Shown: positions 35,715 through 44,697, counted from the first letter of the stretch. The stretch: 64,000 nucleotides of DNA from Bacteroides intestinalis (GCF_003464595.1 NZ_QRZF01000005.1:310001-374000), one strand, 5' to 3'. Notes: a model not told the origin generated them from the letters alone. Made by a program: numbers and translations.

Positions 35715-36907
35715 TTCACATCCTCCTTTTCCACTACAAAAGGTACATATCCTTTACGTTTATACTCAATAATCAAATGAACCATTCTCTTTTTTAGATA
35801 TTCTTTACCACGACTCACTGATTTCCGCAAACTATCCAACTTCCTCCCATCGGATATTCCATATAGTGTACAAGCTATTTCTTCATACCTCTTATTCTCC
35901 ACATAGAGCATAGATATGGCTTGTACTATATCCTGCATACCTTCTACCAATTCATCATAAACCTTGTCATGCCCATAACTCAATATATCCGCCAAAGCAC
36001 AACATACATCATATTCATTTTTCTCATTCACCTCCAGCAAATAAGCAAACCGTCCATCTATTTTTTCAGAACCAATCATAGCGAAATCCTGACCTTCCAA
36101 ACACTGCCAGTCTTCATCTTCCAGCAGAATTTCTTCCGACCTTTTCTTTTCCGCCCTGAGCCATTCGCAAAACTTATTACGCCCGGTCATCTGCAATGAA
36201 TGAAGCAAATGACACGCTGATGTAATCTGAGCCAATCTTCCACGCTCCAACTGTTCCTGAACGGAAATCACTGTCTCCATGCTGACTTCCTCTACTGCTT
36301 CCTGATCTTCTTTACTCTTCTCTACAATCAAAAAGCGGACAAAACGACGAATCAATCTCCAGATTTCTCCCCAAAATTCATCATCCTTAGCCAACAAGCG
36401 CTCATATAGCGATTCATACTTCAAAGGAAACAGAGAGCGCACACCCTCGATACAACTCTTCTCCAATTGCCCGGGAGAAGCGAATAATACACCACTACCA
36501 CATATACCCTGATAGAATTTCGTAAAAAGGGCCGAAGAAAATTTGAAAGCAACCGTTCTTTCCTCCTCCATCTTCAATTCCTCGTCAATCGTGGCCTCTA
36601 CATAACGTCTTTGAATAGCAGATAATGCATTCTGCGACAGCCTTCTTACCATTCGAAACATACAATGCTTCTCCGCTTTCCGACGGAAAAACTTCGCAAA
36701 CCCTTTCCGGGAATACCAGTTATTCAGTAAATGTTCCTTCCACTCTCTAAATTCTTCCAAAGAACAGCCATTCGGCAGGAAAGCATTACGTTCACAAGAT
36801 AACTCCCTCGCCACAGCCCGCCGATCTGTAACGAATCCACTATCCTCCAGCGCATAACGCTCGCACTCCTTCGTCACGATTTCTTCTATCAACTGATTAT
36901 TCGTCAT
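35711..36907 (-). CDS. Diverged sigma-factor-like protein
   Basis: A 398-residue soluble protein that I cannot assign to a known family. Two parts resemble sigma-70: a helical stretch near 185-225 (WRLIRRFVRFLI, then EDQEAVEEVSMETV, as in region 2) and a C-terminal helix-turn-helix-like stretch near 330-385 (RYEEIACTLYGISDG, then LRKSVSRGKEYLKKRM, as in region 4). It is twice the length of an ECF sigma, with about 100 residues inserted between the two parts. It overlaps both neighbours by 4 bp, and the zf-HC2 gene follows at once, which supports a sigma/anti-sigma pair. This reading is inference. Confidence 0.55.
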   Translation of the reverse strand: MTNNQLIEEIVTKECERYALEDSGFVTDRRAVARELSCERNAFLPNGCSLEEFREWKEHLLNNWYSRKGFAKFFRRKAEKHCMFRMVRRLSQNALSAIQRRYVEATIDEELKMEEERTVAFKFSSALFTKFYQGICGSGVLFASPGQLEKSCIEGVRSLFPLKYESLYERLLAKDDEFWGEIWRLIRRFVRFLIVEKSKEDQEAVEEVSMETVISVQEQLERGRLAQITSACHLLHSLQMTGRNKFCEWLRAEKKRSEEILLEDEDWQCLEGQDFAMIGSEKIDGRFAYLLEVNEKNEYDVCCALADILSYGHDKVYDELVEGMQDIVQAISMLYVENKRYEEIACTLYGISDGRKLDSLRKSVSRGKEYLKKRMVHLIIEYKRKGYVPFVVEKEDVK

Positions 36908-38385
36908 AATCTTATCACTTTAGGTTGTTTTGCTTTGCAGAAAGGCATCAGCAGTCCGGCTTTCGCATTCATGTAAGTAGGATCACATACAATGTACTTT
37001 TCTCCTTTCAAAGAAATATAAGCACCTTCCACCTCTTCTTTACCCATACAAACGGCAGTAGCCACATGCCCCGGATAATCAAGTAGTACCACTTCTTTGC
37101 CCCAAAGGCGTCTAACCAGATTAGCAAAAAGAATAGAACGATCCTCACAATCGCAAGCCGGATAATAAAAATTCTCTTCTATAAAGAATGGTTTCTCGTA
37201 GCCAAACTGTTCACGATCCGTCTGATAACGAAATCCTTTTTGTACCCATAAAAGCAGTTGGTCAAGTGCCTCTGCAAATGGCTTTTCCGCCAATTGAACA
37301 GAAAGGGAAGCCAGCAACTGTTTCATCAACTCATTGTCAGGAATCGCACGTGCATATATCGCCAGTTCGCAAAAAGGATATTCTTTATAGAACCGTATCT
37401 TATTCTGATTTACTTCTCCTTTCACTTCCAGACGGGCAGTCTTTATACAAAAAGCCTTTGGTTGCATAGGAAGTAATAGCTCCTTATGAATCATCAATGA
37501 CAGGTAAGGTGTCTGAATCAACTTATCCGGCAACTGATAAGTAAATATACTTGAATACGATTTCAAATCTTTATCGGAAATCACATAATACGGGCGTCCA
37601 TCTATCTCCAAATAGGAACAAGCATATACTTTCTCATGGATAGGCACCAATAGAACCAGAAAACGATCCATCCTGGCCAGACGTACATCGTAACCGGACT
37701 GTACTAAAAGAAAGTGCTGGAAGACCGTCCTGCAATCCTCACCTTGTAGCGTAGAGAGGTGGGTAGCCACTTTCTTCACCAACAAGAAATAGGCCCAATC
37801 ATTCATCTGCATCTTTTCCTTATAGCAAAGCATATCTGCCAATAAAGAGGAAAAGCGACTACCAGCCATTTCCCTCCAAAGATTTCCCACAGATTGTTCT
37901 GTGACAGCAGGTAGATAAAAGGGACGACTTTGATAATGCAACCACAATTCTGCTCCAAAATAATCCAACTGCAGGGAGTCTGTTATTTGCCGTAAATTGA
38001 CTTCTGTAGAAATCCCCTTCAAAATGTTTCGCTCCGCCTTTTCTTTTGCTGCAAGTGTTTCATCAATCAATTGTTCTGTCCCCACAAGCACCTCACGACA
38101 ATCCTTTTCTTCCTGAGACAAGACAGGAGACAATGGCTTCGGAGTTTCATCAGGAGTCCTCCCTTGAAACAATCGATACTCTTTCCATGCTCTACTCAGG
38201 AACTCTATATATTCTGCATTGATCTCTTTTCGAAAATCAACATATTCGTTTTGCAACTCTTCCCGGAAATCTTTGAATTCATTTCCTACGGATGAGTCGT
38301 TACCTTGCGCAAATACCCTTACCGAAAGACAGGTAATAAAAAGCAAGGTCAACAGTATACGTCCCATTATATAGCTGTAAGTCAT
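36904..38385 (-). CDS. Exported transglutaminase-like protein
   Basis: A 493-residue protein with a signal peptide (ending VFAQ near 27), a helical Glu-rich section to about 130, and a C-terminal transglutaminase-like domain. A full catalytic triad is visible: the second Cys in CDCEDRS (near 412), His in DYPGHVATAV (near 440) and Asp in VCDPTYMNA (near 470). It may cleave or cross-link periplasmic peptides. It overlaps the membrane protein before it and the sigma-like gene after it by 4 bp each. The family as a whole is not one I recognise. Confidence 0.7.
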   Translation of the reverse strand: MTYSYIMGRILLTLLFITCLSVRVFAQGNDSSVGNEFKDFREELQNEYVDFRKEINAEYIEFLSRAWKEYRLFQGRTPDETPKPLSPVLSQEEKDCREVLVGTEQLIDETLAAKEKAERNILKGISTEVNLRQITDSLQLDYFGAELWLHYQSRPFYLPAVTEQSVGNLWREMAGSRFSSLLADMLCYKEKMQMNDWAYFLLVKKVATHLSTLQGEDCRTVFQHFLLVQSGYDVRLARMDRFLVLLVPIHEKVYACSYLEIDGRPYYVISDKDLKSYSSIFTYQLPDKLIQTPYLSLMIHKELLLPMQPKAFCIKTARLEVKGEVNQNKIRFYKEYPFCELAIYARAIPDNELMKQLLASLSVQLAEKPFAEALDQLLLWVQKGFRYQTDREQFGYEKPFFIEENFYYPACDCEDRSILFANLVRRLWGKEVVLLDYPGHVATAVCMGKEEVEGAYISLKGEKYIVCDPTYMNAKAGLLMPFCKAKQPKVIRL

Positions 38386-39371
38386 TCTTTAGAAGGTGGC
38401 CAATACGCTCTATATTTATCGTCTTCTGTTTCTGTAGGAGTCACATCCGGAGAACCGGATGAAACAGATGAATCAGGATCAGAAAGCCTTTCCAACATTA
38501 TGATTTGAGCTGCCTTAACAAGTCGTCCGTTATAATCCCCTTTATGTTGCAAGATGGTTTTCAACTCCTCATCCGTACGTGTTCTCACCTGATTCAGGAA
38601 TTCATCCGTTTGCTCCTGTACAGGTCTTTTCGTTGATACAGAAGTAGTAGAAGAACCTGATGAAGAACATAGCATTACAATTCCACCATAAATAAGCCAG
38701 AAAGTATGACCAATACCTACAGCCGCCAACACATATATTAAAATCGACAATATGATCAAGACAATATTATCAGACAAAGAATCAAATGAGGAAAAATCGG
38801 TAGAAAATGCAACAATAGGTGCTACAAAAAGACATATCCAACCTAATACACACCAAATAAGCGCTGTAAGAAAATACTTTCGATGACGTTTATGATGAGT
38901 ACCAATAGTTGTCCAAGCAGAGAACTGCATCAGTAGGCCTGCCAGTAGAGACAATACTGCACCAACTCCCATTCCTAACCCAGTCAATCCGTCACTTCCG
39001 CCTTGTGTGGTCTTAAATAATAACCCCATTCCCGCAAGAACAGGCACCCATGCCGTATAAAATGACAGCCAGGGCAATCGCTTATTATACTGTACTATCG
39101 GATTGACTATACACAATACCAGAATGAAATATATAAATACCACAAATTGAGATACCGGCAGAAAGGAACTACCTGCATTCGCTTTAGTAATCAACTGAAT
39201 CGCATCAAAAGCAGAATACGAAGTGTCAAAAGACATTCCAAACGGGCTTCGCCCACCTATCTGAAGTGTGACCCACGGTAAAAACAAACATATCAACAAT
39301 ATCACCGAACAGATGATCTCAACAATTTGAGATGCCGATCTACCTTGCAAATTTTCTTCTGTATTTTCCAT
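38382..39371 (-). CDS. Membrane protein with cytoplasmic C-terminal tail
   Basis: A 329-residue protein with about seven hydrophobic helices (from near 18 to 235) and a charged tail of about 95 residues. The tail contains RTRTDEELKTILQHKGDYNG, then a helix, then a Ser/Thr-rich acidic end. It is a relative of the 222-residue protein just upstream: both have helices followed by PWLSFY or PWFSFY and matching spacing. Function unknown. It sits in the nine-gene operon, 14 bp after its relative. Confidence 0.65.
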   Translation of the reverse strand: MENTEENLQGRSASQIVEIICSVILLICLFLPWVTLQIGGRSPFGMSFDTSYSAFDAIQLITKANAGSSFLPVSQFVVFIYFILVLCIVNPIVQYNKRLPWLSFYTAWVPVLAGMGLLFKTTQGGSDGLTGLGMGVGAVLSLLAGLLMQFSAWTTIGTHHKRHRKYFLTALIWCVLGWICLFVAPIVAFSTDFSSFDSLSDNIVLIILSILIYVLAAVGIGHTFWLIYGGIVMLCSSSGSSTTSVSTKRPVQEQTDEFLNQVRTRTDEELKTILQHKGDYNGRLVKAAQIIMLERLSDPDSSVSSGSPDVTPTETEDDKYRAYWPPSKE

Positions 39372-39385
39372 ATCTATATCAAAGA

Positions 39386-40054
39386 TTAATTCATTCTTCT
39401 ATGGCTAACAAACCATGAACATAATATAACAAGCAGCCCATAAACTAAAAATGGAACATGAACAGCTCCCAACAAGAACACCCCCAAAAGCAATCCTGAT
39501 GAAGCCCAACTAAAGTGTAACCCGGCACAGCCAACTATACAGTAAACCACAACAATAATAATATATATTCGGTATCTTTTATAATACCACCCAAGATGTG
39601 TCCAAGCACTTATCATCATCAACATACTAATAACAGCAGTCAATATTGCACCTATACCGAGATGAGCACTGCTAACATTTCCGAGACGTGCATAAAGCCG
39701 TACAAAATAAAGCATATCATCCAAACGATAATGATATGCAAGAAGTACCGCAAAAGCCGAAAGAACACCCGCATAAAAAGAAAACCACGGAAGTCGGAAA
39801 AAGTATTGCATTATTATATTTGCCACACACATTATCGGAAAAAGATATAATAAATAACCGAAATTGCTGTAACCAAGCCAATAGTCACACAAATACCGAT
39901 CCGCCCAATTAACAAAGCCAGTTCTACCCCAAAAAGAAAACGATTCAACACTCTCATTAAGAGAAAACTGAAACCAAGGCAAGAGCATGCACAACAATAA
40001 TAATAGCGAACCGCTCATCTCTATAAGAGCTGCCAGCGATATGTTTTTTTTCAT
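39386..40054 (-). CDS. Six-helix membrane protein
   Basis: A 222-residue protein with about six hydrophobic helices and almost no soluble part. It shares the layout and short motifs (LPWFSFYAGVLSAFAVLL, LGIGAILTAVISML) with the 329-residue protein downstream, so the two probably arose by duplication, the latter gaining a tail. Function unknown. Spacing of 13 bp to the TonB-like gene and 14 bp to the next gene places it in the operon. Confidence 0.62.
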   Translation of the reverse strand: MKKNISLAALIEMSGSLLLLLCMLLPWFQFSLNESVESFSFWGRTGFVNWADRYLCDYWLGYSNFGYLLYLFPIMCVANIIMQYFFRLPWFSFYAGVLSAFAVLLAYHYRLDDMLYFVRLYARLGNVSSAHLGIGAILTAVISMLMMISAWTHLGWYYKRYRIYIIIVVVYCIVGCAGLHFSWASSGLLLGVFLLGAVHVPFLVYGLLVILCSWFVSHRRMN

Positions 40055-40067
40055 AATATCTCGAGAG

Positions 40068-41111
40068 TTAATGAAGTATTGTTTTTATATAACGAAATTC
40101 CTGCTTCGGGAAGAAGCGAAGTCCCACCTGTACATTCATTCTAGTAGGTTGTCCGTTTATAAGACCGGAATTCCATTTGGGCATCATATTCACAAGCCGC
40201 AAAGCCTCCTCATCCATACTTACTGAAACTCTACCTTTTAATTTCGCATTTAATATCTCTCCGTTTTCTGTGACAGTAAATTCTACAATGACTTCTCCAT
40301 ATCCGGCGGTGGCTATAGCAGGTTTTCTGGGATTGGCATTGTCAGCAAAGAATTTCTTCATAGCCGTCTGACCGCCGACAAATGCAGGATACCGGCTTGG
40401 CCCTGTTGCAGCAGGAGTTGAGGAGGCTGAAGCATTAGCTGTTTCGGGATAATAAGTGATGGTGCGTGTTTCATATAAAGTCTTCCTTTCGGTACTTACC
40501 TTATCACTGCCATTTTCAACGTACTCTGTAGTTTTCAGGCTTGCGGCCGCTTTGCGTTTAGTCCAATTACCATGAGTATCAACATCAATGTATTCATAAA
40601 TATAGGTAAAAAGATAAGTTCCCATTTCGTCATAATGCCCAAGAGTCATTTTGCTTGGCAGCTGCTCTGAGCCCACATAAGTATATTTCTCTGTAGCCAT
40701 TGCCGGCCACATCATATACTTAGATTCTATTAATCTTCCTTGATTGTCGAAGATATAATGTTCAGGACATTCCGGTTCTTGGATATCTGTTTCAAGACGT
40801 TTATTCTCGGCAAAAGTTATCTTATAAGAACCATGTCCATCTATCGAGTATTGAGATTGATTTGTATAGGAGTAAACATTTTCACTACCATCTTTCCATT
40901 TCTTACTGGTGATATTTCCCTGTTTATTAAATGTCATAGTCATTCCATCACCATCAGTCACAGTCCTGATATTGCCATATAAACCTTTAGCCCTCGATCC
41001 AGTCATCTGTTCGGGGGTTAATTTACCAGAACCTGCTGTAGAATTTTGTCCCATTAGAACCAAGGGCATCAAAGACAACAGCCCTACTAAAAAAAGAATT
41101 TGTTTTTTCAT
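40068..41111 (-). CDS. TonB C-terminal domain protein with beta repeats
   Basis: A 347-residue exported protein. After the signal peptide (ending LMGQ near 22) comes a stretch of YD-type beta repeats (for example DGSENVYSYTNQSQYSIDGH), then a TonB C-terminal domain from about 245 (PAFVGGQTAMKKFFADN, then IVEFTVTENGEILN and MPKWNSGLINGQP). It lacks the N-terminal membrane anchor and Pro-rich spacer of a true TonB, so it is unlikely to energise receptors in the usual way and may act as a periplasmic or surface binding protein. Fourth gene of the operon. Confidence 0.75.
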   Translation of the reverse strand: MKKQILFLVGLLSLMPLVLMGQNSTAGSGKLTPEQMTGSRAKGLYGNIRTVTDGDGMTMTFNKQGNITSKKWKDGSENVYSYTNQSQYSIDGHGSYKITFAENKRLETDIQEPECPEHYIFDNQGRLIESKYMMWPAMATEKYTYVGSEQLPSKMTLGHYDEMGTYLFTYIYEYIDVDTHGNWTKRKAAASLKTTEYVENGSDKVSTERKTLYETRTITYYPETANASASSTPAATGPSRYPAFVGGQTAMKKFFADNANPRKPAIATAGYGEVIVEFTVTENGEILNAKLKGRVSVSMDEEALRLVNMMPKWNSGLINGQPTRMNVQVGLRFFPKQEFRYIKTILH

Positions 41112-41134
41112 AATGTATAATTTTTATCATTTTA

Positions 41135-42172
41135 TCACTTAATATCCTCAAAGGTAATCTGCTTGAGTTGAGGCTTCCACGGAGAAGTACTGGATATCTG
41201 AAGATCGAATCGCTTCAAATAAGCTGCCGCATCTTTCACGTTCTGCACAACAATCTTACACTTAGCAGATGTATTTTTCAAGAAAGTAACTGCGTTTCCA
41301 TTGGTAACTTTATTGTCACCTACATAGAATGGCATATAAGTTCCCTGATACGAATTTCCTTTATCATCGACGCAAGTAGATTTTTCTACATTAAACCAAA
41401 CTTGCCAATCGTCCCCACTGTTGGTCACGGTAAACTCGAACTCTACAGCATTGCCGTTCTTTATGCATTGCAGGAATGAAATATTCACTTTAGAATCACA
41501 AGAAGTGATATTCCCACAACTGCCGCCTTTACCTTCACCGCTTTCACCACCTCCGTCATTCGTCGTCACAGATACCTCGACAGGAATAGATTCTCCATCA
41601 GCTTCTACTATCAGATTGGTAGTGACATCTTTCGTTATCTTGCTGCGATTGATGTTAACCACCACTACACTGCCTTTGCCCGAAGCAGTAGTGCCACTGA
41701 CAGGAGTGACGCTCAACCATGGATCCAATACGGAAACCGACCAGGATGCCGAACCGGATGTACCGATATTCTCAATAGTAAACGTCTTCGATGTGCTCTG
41801 TCCTGTGAAATTCAACGAACGGGCACTCAACTTGATTCTGGATTCACCACGACTTAAAACCATATCTCCTGACGCTTGCTCACCGGCAACCACATTGATG
41901 CGCTTCGTATTTGTCTTATATCCCGGCTTAGATATCTGAATAGTATATTGCCCCGGCTCCAAATCCAGAAACTCATAGCGTCCGTCACTACCGGTATTTG
42001 CAGTCTTTCCACCGGGATTAAGAGCTATATGACCGTCCTGTACCGGCTCGCCATTATCTGCATCATTCACAATACCATAAATAGTTCCTCTTGTTTCCAC
42101 TTCATCCTTTGCACAGCCACATAATGTGATAATCAGTATCAGAAAAGAGAAAATATTCTTCAATTTTTTCAT
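41135..42172 (-). CDS. Lipoprotein with carboxypeptidase-regulatory and BACON-like domains
   Basis: A 345-residue lipoprotein (LCGC, Cys20). Residues about 28-105 form a carboxypeptidase-regulatory-like beta domain (GSDGRYEFLDLEPGQYTIQI); about 110-205 a BACON-like domain (LSARSLNFTGQSTSKTFTIE, then WLSVTPVSGT); a Gly-rich linker and a C-terminal beta domain follow. BACON domains are typical of Bacteroides surface proteins that bind carbohydrate or mucin. The open frame extends 12 codons upstream, but MKKLKNIFSF at 42172 gives a proper signal and is preferred. Third gene of the operon. Confidence 0.78.
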   Translation of the reverse strand: MKKLKNIFSFLILIITLCGCAKDEVETRGTIYGIVNDADNGEPVQDGHIALNPGGKTANTGSDGRYEFLDLEPGQYTIQISKPGYKTNTKRINVVAGEQASGDMVLSRGESRIKLSARSLNFTGQSTSKTFTIENIGTSGSASWSVSVLDPWLSVTPVSGTTASGKGSVVVVNINRSKITKDVTTNLIVEADGESIPVEVSVTTNDGGGESGEGKGGSCGNITSCDSKVNISFLQCIKNGNAVEFEFTVTNSGDDWQVWFNVEKSTCVDDKGNSYQGTYMPFYVGDNKVTNGNAVTFLKNTSAKCKIVVQNVKDAAAYLKRFDLQISSTSPWKPQLKQITFEDIK

Positions 42173-42234
42173 TTTCGTATTTATTTTTATTTGAGTTACA
42201 AGATTCATTTGAATTATAAGATAAGATTGATCGA

Positions 42235-43143
42235 TTAAAACCGGAATGCCAGAGACATCCCATTACAATCTCCTGCCGACGGATAGACCGCCAAGCTAAC
42301 AGCCTTGTGTGTGGTACTCCTCTTACGGCCATTAGCCACCAGAGCATCAATCAAATTGTAGACATACAAAGCCGCTGCCCCACCAATACACACATTGCGG
42401 ACATTCTCCCAATTATCAGCTTTGGTATTATAAGTCTTCAAATGCTGGGGTTGCTCACGCATCTTCTTCACATACGAACTGCGCAGGTTTTCCGCTATCA
42501 CAATACCGGTTACCAAGGCAACCTCTCCTCCCAATATGCAAGCTCCTTTCACTGTATTCCCTTTATAAAGCTGCCCCCAACCGGGCACAATCAGCGACCG
42601 CGCAAATCCCCTCATTCCATACTTCCGGCTAAACGACAGACGATCAAAGTCCGGATTCGCTTTATCAGCAACCCCATAAAGAGTATAGCAACGATAAACC
42701 CGCTCGCCATTCGGATAAACCACATATTCCCAGTATTCATCATATTTACAAGAAACCACCGTCACCCGCTCACCCTGTATATCATAAGAGAATTGATAAT
42801 TTTCACTCTCGGATGATTTCCCGTTTTCCTGCTCGAAACCAATCTGGGCGACTGCTTGTTCGCTGATGCGATGTGTCCTTTTAATATAAGTAGAGAGATT
42901 CAGTAAGCAACTGTGCCTTGCATCCTGTAAGTTGTGGTGCTCTCCTTCCGTTATTTGGTAATGAAAAGTAGCATTGCCAGGCTTCGAAGTTTTATTTGCC
43001 AACCATGCCGGACGGAGTTTCTCAGAACGTTCCAGCACTCTCTGCGCACAAACACGCAAGGGAGCACAAGCTCCCACTACAATAAGCGTAATAAAGAGGA
43101 TGCGACAGCCCCCTTTAAAAGAAATCATTTTCATAAGTCCCAT
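42235..43143 (-). CDS. DUF5683-like exported membrane protein
   Basis: A 302-residue protein with an N-terminal signal or anchor (about 10-33), a soluble segment, and a C-terminal part of DUF5683 type: RSLIVPGWGQLYKGNTVKG (near 175-195), then hydrophobic helices and YVYNLIDALVANGRKR. DUF5683 proteins are small integral membrane proteins of unknown role. The start may be at 43143 or a few codons later (43134). It lies 7 bp after the first gene of the operon. Confidence 0.68.
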   Translation of the reverse strand: MGLMKMISFKGGCRILFITLIVVGACAPLRVCAQRVLERSEKLRPAWLANKTSKPGNATFHYQITEGEHHNLQDARHSCLLNLSTYIKRTHRISEQAVAQIGFEQENGKSSESENYQFSYDIQGERVTVVSCKYDEYWEYVVYPNGERVYRCYTLYGVADKANPDFDRLSFSRKYGMRGFARSLIVPGWGQLYKGNTVKGACILGGEVALVTGIVIAENLRSSYVKKMREQPQHLKTYNTKADNWENVRNVCIGGAAALYVYNLIDALVANGRKRSTTHKAVSLAVYPSAGDCNGMSLAFRF

Positions 43144-43149
43144 CGTTGT

Positions 43150-43797
43150 TTATTCCATCTCACTATCAATAAACTTTTCTACGGATTTGGCATAATCATT
43201 ACGTAGGTTCGACGCTTCCAACGCATCCTTGATAGCCTGTGAGCGTTTCTTTCGTGCCGACTGCTTATCCACCAGATAGTAAATTTCATAACTATTAAGC
43301 CCATCCATTCCTTTACGAATCAAGGCGAAACTCTCTTCCAACTCCCCTTTGATAGCCCCCTGAAACTTGCTGATGCAAGCCTCCTGAAAGCGGTTATACT
43401 CCGCAGGCATCTCCGCTCCTTCATCCACACCCATATCCCGCATAGCTTTTCCTCTCAGGTCTTGTCCCATTTTAGCAGCCATTTCCACACTTGCCGCGTT
43501 GAGAGCTGCCGCCCGGCAAACAGTCACCGAACGACAACCGGTAGATGTACCGATTACCTCATAAAGATCCGGATTTGCATCCATCTTTGCATAATGTTCA
43601 CTGAGTTTCCCGCGTAGCGTGCGCGTACTTCCATGAATCTGCCAACCTGATTGCTCCAGTTGCTGTAACTTTTCATTTAGTTCGTCCGCCCGTGTGTAAG
43701 TTACCGAAGAAGCCTTTTTGGAACTGCCACAAGAAGTTAATAATGCAATGGCAAAGACTGTCAAAGCAACGGTGAGAAGTGTTTGTTTGTTCCTCAT
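43150..43797 (-). CDS. Lipoprotein, first gene of the nine-gene operon
   Basis: A 215-residue lipoprotein: signal peptide and TSC with Cys23, followed by GSSKKAS. The mature part is helical with a central IGTSTGCRSVTVCRAAALNA stretch that resembles the LPP20-type lipoproteins, which often sit in outer-membrane or trafficking loci. The resemblance is weak. The gene opens a run of nine genes whose gaps are at most 62 bp and whose last joins overlap, so it is probably the promoter-proximal gene. Confidence 0.65.
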   Translation of the reverse strand: MRNKQTLLTVALTVFAIALLTSCGSSKKASSVTYTRADELNEKLQQLEQSGWQIHGSTRTLRGKLSEHYAKMDANPDLYEVIGTSTGCRSVTVCRAAALNAASVEMAAKMGQDLRGKAMRDMGVDEGAEMPAEYNRFQEACISKFQGAIKGELEESFALIRKGMDGLNSYEIYYLVDKQSARKKRSQAIKDALEASNLRNDYAKSVEKFIDSEME

Positions 43798-43834
43798 AAT
43801 CCCTATCTTTTTTAATTGTTCTGTTCTGAATAAA

Positions 43835-43923
43835 GTGGTATAAAACGAGCCGTTTTTCTTGTATTCCTAACCAGAAATTTACCAGATCACACTAAAAAGA
43901 AAAAAGGCCAGCTTTTATACCAC
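43835..43923. repeat. 11-bp inverted repeat upstream of the nine-gene operon
   Basis: GTGGTATAAAA (43835-43845) is repeated as TTTTATACCAC (43913-43923), enclosing 67 bp. The enclosed sequence contains one GTATTC and TTTACCAGA motif pair. It lies 38-126 bp before the first ATG of the operon. It may be an operator; an invertible segment is possible but unproven. Confidence 0.6.
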
Positions 43924-44034
43924 TCTTACTCTTATTTACTTTTTTCCATCCGGTAAATCTTATCCGTCTACATAACTATTGAACGAAACATTAAAAATGT
44001 GACAGCAACAACAAACTTTTTTTCATAGTCTTCT

Positions 44035-44130
44035 CCGAAAAAATAAAAAAAGGCGTGACGCTGTTCATACTTATCAAATAGTGAGGCTCTGGTAAACCCG
44101 AATACAAATAAGTAAAAAACAGTCCACGCC
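44035..44130 (-). ncRNA. Long imperfect hairpin with terminator, possible leader RNA
   Basis: Read leftward, GGCGTG (44125-44130), CTGTT and ACTTAT pair in order with ATAAGT (44069-44074 region), AACAG and CACGCC (44052-44057), and a long T-rich run follows (44051-44035). It looks like an intrinsic terminator ending a structured RNA, about 240 bp upstream of the nine-gene operon. It could be an attenuator, a small RNA or a REP-like element. An open frame of 62 codons here is rejected as coding. Confidence 0.5.
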
Positions 44131-44200
44131 CTATGCTTTAACAAGGGTGTAAACATGTACTATACTTATTATTCCTGTATTCGAAAGAAAATTTACCAGA

Positions 44201-44602
44201 TTTTCACTATCTAGAAATAATAATTATCACATTTATATAATCATGTCATCGAAGAGCATCCTCCCTACAGAGTTTACCTTCAATGATACAAAATTAATGT
44301 AAAATTTTAAAGAAAGGAATGAAAAGAGAAAAAATCACAAATATTTCTCCCATAAACAGCGCAATGGGCTAAGCAATCTTCCGGTTAAACTGATATTTAC
44401 CCACTATCCGAACTTCACTTTACTCTAACAATTGACAGATAGCTTTATCTTACCAATGTTGTCTCCCTTCTATTCAATCATTAGTCTCTCAACTCCGTTT
44501 CATTTGAACCTCAAAAGTATTTTACCGTAACGATACTTTTCGTATCCTACACCGACAAATAGAAAAGTCATAGACGATAAAATTACCAATATTAACCCTC
44601 CC
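44201..44602. other. Gene-free AT-rich stretch
   Basis: No open frame, tRNA or clear promoter that I can support. Together with 44698-44930, which is likewise empty, it makes up most of the 1.28-kb divergent gap between the nine-gene operon and the DUF6266 gene. Confidence 0.6.
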
Positions 44603-44697
44603 CGTACCAACTCCGTATCAAGTCCATACCAACTCCATACCAAGTCCAGTGCTCAAATCCTCGTATAGATACGGAGATGCCACGGAGTTGGTACGGC
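44603..44697. repeat. 22-bp repeat pair with 11-bp half units and an inverted copy
   Basis: Four 11-bp units run in register (44603, 44614, 44625, 44636), reading CCGTACCAACT, CCGTATCAAGT, CCATACCAACT, CCATACCAAGT, so they form two 22-bp units. At 44683-44697 ACGGAGTTGGTACGG is the perfect inverse of the first 15 bp, so a long hairpin can form. Confidence 0.88.

Noticed and set aside
40068..41111. A true TonB energy transducer
   Set aside because: It has a cleavable signal rather than a membrane anchor and no Pro-rich spacer; only the C-terminal domain matches.
43968..44156. A 62-codon open frame upstream of the nine-gene operon
   Set aside because: It overlaps the hairpin and its T run, which give a Phe-rich translation; no promoter or start signal supports it.
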